Source: an uncultured Collinsella sp.
GTDB taxonomy: Bacteria; Actinomycetota; Coriobacteriia; Coriobacteriales; Coriobacteriaceae
DNA: 6,557 nucleotides
Assembly (NCBI GenBank): GCA_900548495.1
Contig: URKT01000100.1
Location: 1-6,557, forward strand
Direction: 5' to 3'
Of the stretch, positions 1 through 6,527 are shown piece after piece. How positions within the stretch are numbered: position 1 is the first letter of the stretch; each line of letters starts with the position of its first letter. The notes below the pieces were generated by a model. That model did no database searches. It saw nothing but the letters and a program-made list of their open reading frames with translations, and had not been told where the DNA came from. The translations under genes and the position numbers were made by a program.

Positions 1-1
1 C

Positions 2-643
2 TGTGGTCACTGCGGAGGCTCGGGTTCTGTTTCGTCCGAGCATGCACATACCTGTCCGAGCTGCGGCGGTCGCGGCCACATCGATGTCGACCTGTCCTTT
101 CTGTTTGGTGCCGGCACGTTCCAGTCGGTCTGCCCCGAGTGCGGCGGTTCCGGTAAGGTCGTCGCCGACCCCTGTCCCGATTGCGGCGGCAGCGGCCGTG
201 TCCGTGTGACCTCCGAGCAGACGATTGAGTTTCCCGCCGGCACGCACGATGGCGACGAGGTCCGTATTGGCGGCATGGGTCACGCCGGCACCAACGGCGC
301 CTCTGGCGGTGACCTGGTCGGTCGGGCCCATGTTGAGGCCGAGCGTCTGGAAGGCAAGGCCCGTACCGGTTTTTACCTGATGGGCATCGTGGCGCCGTTT
401 TTGGTGCTATCGGCCATCTCGGGCGTGTTCTCGGCCTTTGCCGTGATGTGCTTTATTCCGTTTGCCATGGGCCTGTTTATGGTGGTCTCGGACGGCGTGC
501 TGCACCGCAGCCTGCTGTGGTGGAAGCGCGGCGCGATGCAGTTTGCCAATGGTTTTGCCAACGGATTTATGTTTGCGCTCGTGTCGGTTTGGTTTGCGAG
601 CTGCTCACAGCGTGCCATGCTTTCGCCCTACGCAATGCAATAA
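2..643 (+). CDS. DnaJ-like zinc-finger protein with C-terminal membrane segments (5' partial)
   Basis: The frame is open from base 2 and ends at TAA 641-643, giving the last 213 residues; the start, and any J domain, lie outside the window. Four CxxCxGxG-type zinc motifs begin at fragment residues 1 (CGHCGGSG), 18 (CPSCGGRG), 44 (CPECGGSG) and 58 (CPDCGGSG), the arrangement of a type I DnaJ. Residues 70-116 resemble the part of DnaJ substrate-binding domain I that follows the zinc finger (FPAGTHDGDEVRIGGMG, then GGDLVGRAHV). In place of domain II and the dimerisation tail come hydrophobic stretches at about 124-146, 147-163 and 181-201, separated by a short basic loop (HRSLLWWKR), suggesting two or three membrane helices. 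Codon use stays coding-like (many GCC, GGC, CTG, TTT) through the junction, so a frameshift is unlikely. Inference: a membrane-tethered J-protein relative that recruits Hsp70 or binds clients at the membrane. The DnaJ-type zinc finger is certain; the role is not. Confidence 0.85.
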   Translation, partial: CGHCGGSGSVSSEHAHTCPSCGGRGHIDVDLSFLFGAGTFQSVCPECGGSGKVVADPCPDCGGSGRVRVTSEQTIEFPAGTHDGDEVRIGGMGHAGTNGASGGDLVGRAHVEAERLEGKARTGFYLMGIVAPFLVLSAISGVFSAFAVMCFIPFAMGLFMVVSDGVLHRSLLWWKRGAMQFANGFANGFMFALVSVWFASCSQRAMLSPYAMQ

Positions 644-674
644 CATCAAACCCTCTGTTTGCGGCCGGCTCAGC

Positions 675-703
675 TTGGGTATAGGACGCACTGTGACAAT
701 AAT
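675..703 (+). promoter_or_regulatory. Candidate sigma-70-type promoter before dnaJ
   Basis: In the 81-base spacer between the membrane DnaJ-like gene and dnaJ, TTGGGT (675-680) and AATAAT (698-703) are separated by 17 bases. The -10 matches the consensus at five of six positions and the -35 at only three (TTG). A start about 7 bases downstream would leave a leader of roughly 15 bases before the dnaJ GTG. A second weaker pair, TTGCGG (659-664) and TATAGG (680-685), has a 15-base spacer. No CIRCE (HrcA) or HAIR (HspR) inverted repeat is seen in the spacer, so heat-shock control, if any, would act from farther upstream. Transcription could also simply continue from the preceding gene. Confidence 0.3.
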
Positions 704-710
704 GAAAGTC

Positions 711-716
711 GGAAGG
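711..716 (+). promoter_or_regulatory. Ribosome binding site for dnaJ, selecting the GTG start
   Basis: GGAAGG lies 8 bases before GTG 725. The same frame stays open upstream to a TTG at 659, but that longer form would add 22 residues with no J-domain similarity, and the site at 711-716 sits at normal distance only from 725. The start at 725 places the conserved DYYEVLGV at residues 6-13, as is usual for DnaJ. Confidence 0.7.
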
Positions 717-724
717 ATTCGGTC

Positions 725-1873
725 GTGTCGGAAAATAGGGATTACTACGAGGTACTTGGCGTCGACAAGGATGCCGACGCGCGGACGATTAAGCGCGCGT
801 TTCTAAAGAAGGCCCGTACCGTACACCCGGACGTTTCGGACGACCCCGAGGCCGAGGCCAAGTTCAAAGAGCTCAACGAGGCTTATTCCGTTCTTTCCGA
901 CGAGCAGAAGCGTGCTAACTACGACCGTTACGGCACTGCCGACGGCCCTGGTGGTTCGGGCTACGTCGATATCAACGATATCTTTGGCGGCATGGGCATG
1001 GATGACCTGTTCTCGTCGTTCTTTGGCGGTGGCGCCGGCGGTGGCGCCCGAAATCGCCGTGAGCGTCGTCGCGGCCGCGATATGGCCATCTCCCTTTCGG
1101 TGACCCTTGAGGAGGCGGCACTCGGTTGCAAAAAGACGATCAGCTATGACCGCCTTGCTCCCTGCGAGGATTGCAACGGCACCGGTAGGGCCGAGGGCGC
1201 ACAGGAAAAGCAGTGCAGCCGCTGCCACGGCACGGGCTATGTCACGACGGTCCAGCGTTCGTTCCTAGGCCAGGTCCAGTCCTCTTCGCCTTGCCCCGAC
1301 TGCCATGGCGAGGGCACGGTCATCGACCATCCCTGCGAGACCTGCGACGGCCAGGGCCGCACGCCTTCGCACGAAAAGATCGACATCGATATTCCCGCCG
1401 GCGTTTCGACCGGTCGCCAGCTGCGCGTGAGCGGCTTTGGCGAGGCTGGCCTTCGCGGCGAGCCCTCGGGCGACCTGATCGTCAACGTGCGCGTCGCCGA
1501 CCACGAGCGTTTTAAGCGCAACGGCGACGACCTGTATCTCGTGAGCGATATCTCGATTGCGCAGGCTGCGCTCGGCTGCGAGATCGAGGTCGAGGGCATT
1601 ATGCCCGATGAGGTCGTCAAGGTGACGGTCCCCGCCGGTGCACAGTACGGCGACACCGTGAGCGTTGGCAACTACGGCATGCCCCGTATCGGCGGTGGCG
1701 GCTCGCGCGGCCGTCTGATCGTTCAGCTGCGCGTGCTCGTCCCCACGAACCTTTCCAATAAGCAGCGCGAGCTGCTTCGCGCTTTTGCCGACGAGATGGG
1801 CGATGACGTCGCTTCCGGTAAGAAATCGGTAACCGATCGCATTAAGAGTGCCCTCGACGACATCCTCGATTAA
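725..1873 (+). CDS. dnaJ: Chaperone protein DnaJ (Hsp40, type I)
   Basis: A complete 382-residue co-chaperone that stimulates DnaK ATP hydrolysis and delivers unfolded clients in the cytoplasm. The J domain (about 5-70) starts DYYEVLGVDKDA and carries the HPD motif at 34-36. A Gly/Phe-rich linker spans about 74-107 and contains DINDIFGG and SSFFGGGAGGG, followed by a very basic patch at 109-118 (RNRRERRRGR). The zinc finger has four motifs starting at C147 (CEDCNGTG), C164 (CSRCHGTG), C190 (CPDCHGEG) and C204 (CETCDGQG). Substrate-binding domains I and II follow, with IPAGV and VPAGAQYGD hallmarks, then a C-terminal helix region (NKQRELLRAFADEM). Length is normal for the family. The GTG start is set by the J domain and the GGAAGG site. 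It is first in a close run with mtaB, whose ribosome binding site overlaps this stop codon. The gene before it is a second zinc-finger DnaJ relative, so this is a tandem paralogue pair. Confidence 0.97.
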   Translation: MSENRDYYEVLGVDKDADARTIKRAFLKKARTVHPDVSDDPEAEAKFKELNEAYSVLSDEQKRANYDRYGTADGPGGSGYVDINDIFGGMGMDDLFSSFFGGGAGGGARNRRERRRGRDMAISLSVTLEEAALGCKKTISYDRLAPCEDCNGTGRAEGAQEKQCSRCHGTGYVTTVQRSFLGQVQSSSPCPDCHGEGTVIDHPCETCDGQGRTPSHEKIDIDIPAGVSTGRQLRVSGFGEAGLRGEPSGDLIVNVRVADHERFKRNGDDLYLVSDISIAQAALGCEIEVEGIMPDEVVKVTVPAGAQYGDTVSVGNYGMPRIGGGGSRGRLIVQLRVLVPTNLSNKQRELLRAFADEMGDDVASGKKSVTDRIKSALDDILD

Positions 1874-1882
1874 GGAGCCCGC

Positions 1883-3175
1883 GTGCTCGCACCTCATATC
1901 TCTGTCGTCAACCTCGGCTGCCGTGTCAACCGGGTTGAGTCCGACCGTATCACTGCCGATCTCATGCGCCTGGGCTTTGCGATGGTGGAGCCTCAGGATG
2001 CTGAGCTGATCGTCATTAACACCTGCGCCGTTACGGGCGAGGCTGAGGCCAAGACCCGTAAGGCCGTTCGCCATGCGCTTGCCTATCCAAATGAGCCCTA
2101 TGTGGTCGTGACCGGATGCGTGGTCAATTTGCATCCCGAGGAGCTACTGGAGCTTTCGGACCGCGTGATCGCCGAGCCGTCCAAGATCGATGTCGCCGAA
2201 CGCGTCTGCGAGGTGCTGGGCGTTGAGTCCGATGACGTTCCCGCCTGCAGCGACGGCGAGGTGGTCGACGCACTCGGTCGCTCGCGTCTGGGCGTGAAGA
2301 TCCAGGACGGCTGCAACCATCGTTGCACCTATTGCATTGTGTGGAAGGCCCGCGGCCCCGAGCGCTCCGTGCCGGTCGAGTCCGTGCTCGAGCAGGTTCG
2401 CGAGGCCCAGGAGGCCGGCGTGCCCGAGGTGGTGCTGACGGGTGTGAACCTGGGCGCCTACGATGGCAAGAGCGCGACTGATGAACACGTCGAGATCGAT
2501 GAGCTGCTCGAGGTGATTATGGAGCGCACGTCTATTCCGCATGTGCGCATTTCCTCGGTCGAGCCCATGGATATCTCCGAGTCCCTGCTTAAGGTCATGG
2601 CGCGCTATCCGCAGCGCATCGCCCCGTTTTTACACCTGCCCGTGCAGTCCGGCTGCACAAGGACACTGCATCGCATGGGCCGTCCCTATAGCGCCGAGGC
2701 CTTCGAGGAGACGGTGCACATGATTCGCACCAACTTGCCTCAGGCGTCTCTTTCGTGTGATGTCATCGTCGGTTTTCCTGGCGAGACGGACGAGGAGTTT
2801 GAGGAGTCGCTGGCGCTGTGCCGCCGTGTGGGATTCTCGCGTATGCACGTGTTCCGCTACAGCAAGCGTCCCGGTACCCTTGCTGCCGGCATGCCCGACC
2901 AGGTGCCGCCCGAGGTTATGGCCGAGCGCAGCCGCCGCATGCGAGCCGCGGCGCAGGAGCTCGCCATTGCCGACGCTCGCCGTCGCGTGGGAACCGTCGA
3001 GCGTGCCGTGCTCGAATATGGCGACTACCTGACGCTCGGTTCGTTCCATCATGCCCGTCTTGACGATACCCGTGGACTCACAGCCCCGTGCCTGCTCGAT
3101 GTTGCTATCATCGGAGTCGATGATTCCGGCTTGGTCCATGCACGCAGGGAGGTTCATGGAAGCCTCGAAGATTAG
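1883..3175 (+). CDS. mtaB: tRNA t6A37 methylthiotransferase MtaB (MiaB-like radical SAM enzyme)
   Basis: A 430-residue radical-SAM methylthiotransferase. By family it converts N6-threonylcarbamoyladenosine at tRNA position 37 to the 2-methylthio form, supporting decoding of ANN codons. The N-terminal UPF0004 domain opens with VVNLGCRVNRVES and supplies the three expected cysteines of the auxiliary cluster: C13, C48 (INTCAVT) and C79 (VTGC). The radical-SAM cluster motif is C144-x3-C148-x2-C151 (CNHRCTYCIV). Further core motifs are VVLTGVNLGAYDG, HLPVQSGC and CDVIVGFPGETDEEF. The region from about 367 is beta-rich and sits where the family has its RNA-binding TRAM domain, though similarity there is weak. 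NLGCRVN rather than the MiaB form, and the length, favour MtaB over MiaB or RimO. The start is GTG 1883, with AAGGAG at 1872-1877 overlapping the dnaJ stop, which suggests coupled translation. The 3' end overlaps phoH. Confidence 0.92.
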   Translation: MLAPHISVVNLGCRVNRVESDRITADLMRLGFAMVEPQDAELIVINTCAVTGEAEAKTRKAVRHALAYPNEPYVVVTGCVVNLHPEELLELSDRVIAEPSKIDVAERVCEVLGVESDDVPACSDGEVVDALGRSRLGVKIQDGCNHRCTYCIVWKARGPERSVPVESVLEQVREAQEAGVPEVVLTGVNLGAYDGKSATDEHVEIDELLEVIMERTSIPHVRISSVEPMDISESLLKVMARYPQRIAPFLHLPVQSGCTRTLHRMGRPYSAEAFEETVHMIRTNLPQASLSCDVIVGFPGETDEEFEESLALCRRVGFSRMHVFRYSKRPGTLAAGMPDQVPPEVMAERSRRMRAAAQELAIADARRRVGTVERAVLEYGDYLTLGSFHHARLDDTRGLTAPCLLDVAIIGVDDSGLVHARREVHGSLED

Positions 3176-4142
3176 ACTTACCGTTCCCGAGGGTATTGAC
3201 TCCTCGCGTGTTTTGGGCGCCGGCGATGGCGTCCTTCGTGCGCTCGAGAGCTTGGTTCGCGCCCATGTGGTCGCCCGTGGCGACAGTATCGCCGTGAGCG
3301 GTGACCCGGACGAGGTCGAGCTCGTGGCGCGTTTTTTCGAGCATGCTTTTCGCGAAGCGGCCGCCGGACGCACACTGTCTGCCGACGATGTCTCTCGCTG
3401 CCTGGCCGTATTGCGCGACGGTGAGCACGAGGCTACATCGCTTCGCGATGATGTGCTGCTTTCGTATCGCGGCCGTGTCATTCGCCCCAAGACGCTCGGT
3501 CAAAAGCGCTATGTGGATGCCATCCGCTCGCATACCATCACGTTTGGCCTGGGTCCTGCCGGTACCGGTAAGACCTATCTGGCCATGGCGCTCGCCGTTG
3601 CCGCGCTCAAGCGTCACGAGGTGGGCCGTCTGATCTTGACGCGTCCGGTTGTCGAGGCGGGGGAGAACCTGGGCTTTTTGCCCGGTACCCTCGAGGAAAA
3701 GATCGATCCTTACATGCGTCCGCTCTACGACGCCCTTTTTGACATGATGGATCGCGAGCGCACCGATGAGCTTATGGAGCGTGGCGTGATCGAGATCGCC
3801 CCGCTTGCCTACATGCGCGGCCGCACGCTGAGCGATGCCTTCGTGGTGCTCGACGAGGCGCAAAATACTACGCCCGAGCAGATGAAGATGTTCCTGACGC
3901 GCCTGGGTTTTAACTCCAAGTTTGTGATTACCGGCGACCTGAGTCAGCGAGACCTGGTGGGTCGTCGCGGTGGCTTGGCGGATGTCGAGAAGATTTTGGG
4001 CCGTGTCGACGATGTGGCGTTTGCGCACCTGGAGCGCGCCGACGTGGTGCGCCATGCCCTGGTGGGTCGTATCGTCGAGGCATACGATACTTATGATGAT
4101 GTGCGCGAGAAACGCGTACGTGACCGAAAGGAGTCCCGTTGA
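3156..4142 (+). CDS. phoH: PhoH-like (YbeZ-type) P-loop ATPase
   Basis: A 328-residue cytoplasmic PhoH-family ATPase. The N-terminal part (about 5-70) looks like the small KH-like domain usual in the family. The ATPase core has Walker A GPAGTGKT at 133-140 and Walker B VVLDEAQN with D233 and E234. Other family hallmarks are ILTRPVVEAGENLGFLPGTLEEKIDPYMRPLYD, split here as TRPVVEAGE then GFLPGTLEEKIDPYMRP, plus FVITGDLSQRDL. The ATPase is commonly encoded next to YbeY and is thought to act with it in RNA or ribosome metabolism; the exact substrate is not established. The start is uncertain: ATG 3156 has AGGGAGG at 3146-3152 only 3 bases away, while an in-frame ATG at 3138 would add six residues but lacks a clear site. 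Either start overlaps the end of mtaB (20 bases for 3156). The stop overlaps the ybeY start. Confidence 0.93.
   Translation: MEASKIRLTVPEGIDSSRVLGAGDGVLRALESLVRAHVVARGDSIAVSGDPDEVELVARFFEHAFREAAAGRTLSADDVSRCLAVLRDGEHEATSLRDDVLLSYRGRVIRPKTLGQKRYVDAIRSHTITFGLGPAGTGKTYLAMALAVAALKRHEVGRLILTRPVVEAGENLGFLPGTLEEKIDPYMRPLYDALFDMMDRERTDELMERGVIEIAPLAYMRGRTLSDAFVVLDEAQNTTPEQMKMFLTRLGFNSKFVITGDLSQRDLVGRRGGLADVEKILGRVDDVAFAHLERADVVRHALVGRIVEAYDTYDDVREKRVRDRKESR
4127..4133 (+). promoter_or_regulatory. Ribosome binding site for ybeY inside phoH
   Basis: AAAGGAG within the last codons of phoH lies 5 bases before TTG 4139. It supports the TTG as the ybeY start, since no in-frame ATG or GTG is nearby. A second in-frame TTG at 4148 would be 14 bases away. 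The start and the phoH stop share bases 4139-4142 (TTGA), a layout typical of coupled translation. Confidence 0.65.
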
Positions 4143-4648
4143 GTGTATTGATCAGCAACGATGCCGAGCTCGATACGCTGCTCGACGCGCAGGAGGTGGA
4201 GCACATCTGCGAGGTTGTGCTTGACGCCGAGGGCGTTGAACGTGAAGTCGAGATTTCCCTTTCGTATGTCGATGAGGACGAGATGCATGAGCTCAACCAC
4301 GAGTGGCGCGGTATCGACCGCACCACCGATGTGCTCTCGTTTGAGTGCGATTCGGCCTTTGACGATGACATTCCCGCCGATGAGACGCTCGAGCTCGGCG
4401 ATATTATCTTGGCCCCGCAGGTTATTGCCCGTCAGGCCTCCGGTTTTGGCAATAGCCCCGCTGACGAGTGCCGTCTGATGCTCGTACACGGCATGCTGCA
4501 CCTGCTGGGCTATGACCACATCGAGGACGACGAGGCCGAGGTCATGGAGGCCCGCGAGGACGCCATCCTGCGCGATCTGGCGCTCGAGCGCGGCGAGGAC
4601 CCTAAGCTAGTCCACGTCGGCCCCATCACCAACCACGCCCACGACTAG
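4139..4648 (+). CDS. ybeY: Endoribonuclease / rRNA maturation factor YbeY
   Basis: A 169-residue member of the UPF0054/YbeY family, a metal-dependent single-strand endoribonuclease involved in 16S rRNA 3'-end processing and ribosome quality control. The zinc-binding H-x3-H-x5-H signature is intact: H117, H121 and H127 in HGMLHLLGYDH. Upstream are the family features LSYVDEDEMHELNHEWRG and TDVLSFE, followed by LGDIILAPQV. Length is in the usual range of about 150-170. The protein is strongly acidic, especially near the N-terminus (DAELDTLLDAQEVEHICE) and after the active site (EDDEAEVMEARED). It starts at TTG and overlaps phoH by four bases. It lies in the same run as era, and YbeY and Era are known to work together in small-subunit maturation in other bacteria. 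Confidence 0.95.
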   Translation: MSVLISNDAELDTLLDAQEVEHICEVVLDAEGVEREVEISLSYVDEDEMHELNHEWRGIDRTTDVLSFECDSAFDDDIPADETLELGDIILAPQVIARQASGFGNSPADECRLMLVHGMLHLLGYDHIEDDEAEVMEAREDAILRDLALERGEDPKLVHVGPITNHAHD

Positions 4649-4657
4649 GAGCCGTCT

Positions 4658-5035
4658 ATGATTCCCGGATCGAACAAGGACCATCCGTCCTTCTTAAAGT
4701 CGTTTTCCTACGCCATGGAGGGCTTCGTTACCGCCGTCAAGACCGAGCGCAACATTAAGGTCATGCTCGTGGCGGGCGTGTGCACCGTCATTGCCGGCTG
4801 TATCGTGGGCCTCGACATTGCCGAGTGGGCCACGATTATCATCTGTTGTGGCCTGGTGATTCACGGCGAGCTGTGCAACACCGCTATGGAGGCTATCGTC
4901 GACCTAGCGACCCAGGAGCTCCATCCGCTGGCCAAGCGTGCGAAGGACATCGCCGCCGCCTCTGTTTACATTCTTTCCATCACCGCCGCGATTGTGGGCG
5001 TGCTGGTATTTGCCCACGCGCTCGGCTTTATTTAG
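4658..5035 (+). CDS. dgkA: DgkA-family lipid kinase (undecaprenol or diacylglycerol kinase)
   Basis: A 125-residue integral membrane kinase of the DgkA family, which phosphorylates diacylglycerol in Gram-negatives and mainly undecaprenol in Gram-positives; the latter is the likelier substrate here but this is inference. Three hydrophobic segments are visible at about 33-52, 55-70 and 98-124. The family signature is present as GELCNTAMEAIVDL, with E71, N74, E78 and D82, followed by HPLAKRAKDIAAASV containing K96 and D97. The N-terminal FSYAMEGFVTAVKTERNIKV is the usual amphipathic lead with the conserved E30-R-N. Length is typical. ATG 4658 is preceded by AGGAG at 4647-4651, which overlaps the ybeY stop. 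A dgkA gene between ybeY and era is a common arrangement in Gram-positive genomes. Confidence 0.93.
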   Translation: MIPGSNKDHPSFLKSFSYAMEGFVTAVKTERNIKVMLVAGVCTVIAGCIVGLDIAEWATIIICCGLVIHGELCNTAMEAIVDLATQELHPLAKRAKDIAAASVYILSITAAIVGVLVFAHALGFI

Positions 5036-5047
5036 AAAGGGATTCCC

Positions 5048-6118
5048 ATGTCCGACAATATGCAGCCTACCGATGAGGTTTTGGACGACGAGGTTCTGGA
5101 AGAGGTCGAGGATTCCGATTCGTTTGACGAGGTCGAGGAGTTCGACCCGTTTGAGGGTATGAGCGACGAGGAGCTCGATGCCCTGTGCGACGAGGATGAG
5201 AGTCTCGCGGGCTTTGGAGACGTGGAACCCGGTTTCCGCAGCGGCTTTGTGGCCCTGGTCGGTCGCCCCAACGCCGGCAAGTCCACGCTGCTCAACGCCT
5301 GCTATGGCAAAAAGGTCGCCATCACCTCACCGGTGGCCCAGACGACCCGCCGCCGCATGCGCGCCGTCGTCAACCGCCCCGGCTACCAGCTGGTCTTTGT
5401 CGATACCCCAGGTATTCATAAACCCAAGGACGGCCTGGGCTCCGAGCTTAACAAGAGTGCCCTTTTTGAGCTCAATGACGTAGACGTCGTTGCGTTTTTG
5501 ATTGATGCCACCAAGCCGATCGGCAGGGGAGACGCCTGGGTCGCTGATCGCGTCAAGAATGCCCGCTGCAAGAAGGTTCTGGTTCTCACGAAGGCCGACG
5601 AGGCCGATCCCGCCCAGGTTATGGAGCAGCTCAAGGCCGCTCACGAGTTTATGGAATACGACGATGAGATCGTGACGTCGTCGGTCAAGAACTTCAACGT
5701 CGATGCGTTTATCGAGACCGTCGCTCGCTTTTTGCCCGAGGGCCCGCGTTGGTTCCCCGAGGACATGGGCACCGACGCGTCCGACGAGACCCTCGTGGCC
5801 GAGTTTGTGCGCGAGAAGGTCCTGCGTCGCACCCGCGACGAGATCCCGCACTCCGTGGGCGTCATCTGTGACTCGCTCGAGCAGACTAAGAAGGTCCTGC
5901 GCGTGCACGCCACCATTTACGTCGAGCGCGAGGGGCAGAAGGGCATCATCATCGGCAAGGGCGGCGAGATGATCAAGCATATCGGCATCGATGCCCGTCG
6001 TGACCTTGAGCGTATCTTTGGCACTCAGGTCTTTTTGGAGCTGGACGTGAAGGTCAAGGCCGGCTGGCGTGACGACGAGGCCCAGATTCGTCGCTTTGGC
6101 TACAACGCCGAGGACTAA
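5048..6118 (+). CDS. era: GTPase Era with acidic N-terminal extension
   Basis: A 356-residue GTPase that binds 16S rRNA and is needed for 30S subunit maturation. G1/P-loop is GRPNAGKS at 72-79, the switch I region is followed by G3 DTPG at 119-122, and G4 is TKAD at 181-184 instead of the more common NKxD. The C-terminal KH domain carries GKGG at 303-306 within IIIGKGGEMIKHIG and ends in the family-typical WRDDEAQIRRFGY. Most Era proteins are about 300 residues with the P-loop near residue 12-20; here about 60 residues precede the conserved GFVALVGR. In residues 1-60, 27 are Asp or Glu and none is Lys, Arg or His. Start ATG 5048 has AAAGGGA at 5036-5042, just after the dgkA stop, so the extension is probably translated. 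The only other in-frame ATG before the core (codon 38) lacks a properly spaced site. recO follows after 15 bases. Confidence 0.96.
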   Translation: MSDNMQPTDEVLDDEVLEEVEDSDSFDEVEEFDPFEGMSDEELDALCDEDESLAGFGDVEPGFRSGFVALVGRPNAGKSTLLNACYGKKVAITSPVAQTTRRRMRAVVNRPGYQLVFVDTPGIHKPKDGLGSELNKSALFELNDVDVVAFLIDATKPIGRGDAWVADRVKNARCKKVLVLTKADEADPAQVMEQLKAAHEFMEYDDEIVTSSVKNFNVDAFIETVARFLPEGPRWFPEDMGTDASDETLVAEFVREKVLRRTRDEIPHSVGVICDSLEQTKKVLRVHATIYVEREGQKGIIIGKGGEMIKHIGIDARRDLERIFGTQVFLELDVKVKAGWRDDEAQIRRFGYNAED

Positions 6119-6133
6119 GGACGCGCGGCGCGC

Positions 6134-6527
6134 ATGGCAGGCTCCCGGACATATCGCACGAAGGTACTCGTCCTCGATAAGACGAAGCTCAAAGAGACGG
6201 ACCTGATCCTGACGATGCTTGACGAGCGGGGTCGGCAGGTTCGTGCCGTGGCAAAGGGCGCCCGCAAACCCGGTGGGCGCCTGGCTGCGCGCTGCGAGCT
6301 GTTCTGTACCGTCGATATGCTGCTCGCACATGGACGGTCGCTCGACGTGGTTTCTCAGGCCGAGCTTATGGAAGCGCCGCTCGGCGCCGCGCCCGATTAC
6401 GAGACGACTTGCGCCGCAAGCGCGATTGCCGAGGTCGCGCGCGTGTGCTCATTCGAGGACGCCGAGGACCCGTTTACCTTTGCCATCACGCAGCGGGCGC
6501 TCACGCTTGTCGGCAGCGGGCTCGACT
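6134..6527 (+). CDS. recO: DNA repair protein RecO (3' truncated by contig end)
   Basis: The first 131 codons of RecO, which helps load RecA onto SSB-coated single-stranded DNA in the RecFOR pathway. The N-terminal OB-fold region shows the family pattern: RTYRTKVLVLDKTKLKETD, split as YRTKVLVLDKTK and KETDLILTMLDERG, then AVAKGARKPGGRLAARCELF and the conserved-style ELMEAP. RecO is normally about 240 residues, so roughly half is present and the zinc-binding C-terminal part is missing. The start is ATG 6134. The nearest AAGGA (6117-6121) overlaps the era stop and is 12 bases away, longer than usual, but no better in-frame start is seen. Real sequence ends at about 6527. The frame continues through the adapter and would add a false tail, SVSYTHLRAH. 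Confidence 0.88.

Noticed and set aside
541..573. Short repeat encoding FANG-FANG in the membrane part of the first gene
   Set aside because: Two four-residue units differing in sequence at the third position; too short to mean more than local similarity.
644..724. Possible terminator or heat-shock operator in the 81-base spacer
   Set aside because: Only a short GC palindrome (GGCCGGC-like, about 662-669) is present, with no stable stem plus T-run and no CIRCE or HAIR inverted repeat.
462..806. Plus-strand open frame bridging the spacer between the two dnaJ genes
   Set aside because: It overlaps two zinc-finger or J-domain genes in another frame and its Cys/Arg-rich sequence is what these codons give out of frame.
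1265..2134. Long minus-strand open frame (289 codons) opposite dnaJ and mtaB
   Set aside because: It is antisense to two well-supported genes, crosses their junction, has no recognisable domain and is the usual by-product of GC-rich third positions.
3108..4055. Long minus-strand open frame (315 codons) opposite phoH
   Set aside because: Mirror frame of a gene with intact Walker motifs; composition rich in H, R, A and G without domain features.
5588..5599. Era G4 motif TKAD instead of NKxD as a sign of lost GTP specificity
   Set aside because: Thr in place of Asn at this position is found in functional GTPases, including actinobacterial Era as I recall, and all other G motifs are intact.
5327..6331. 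Long minus-strand open frame (334 codons) opposite era and recO
   Set aside because: Antisense shadow of Era and RecO coding sequence; no family motif.
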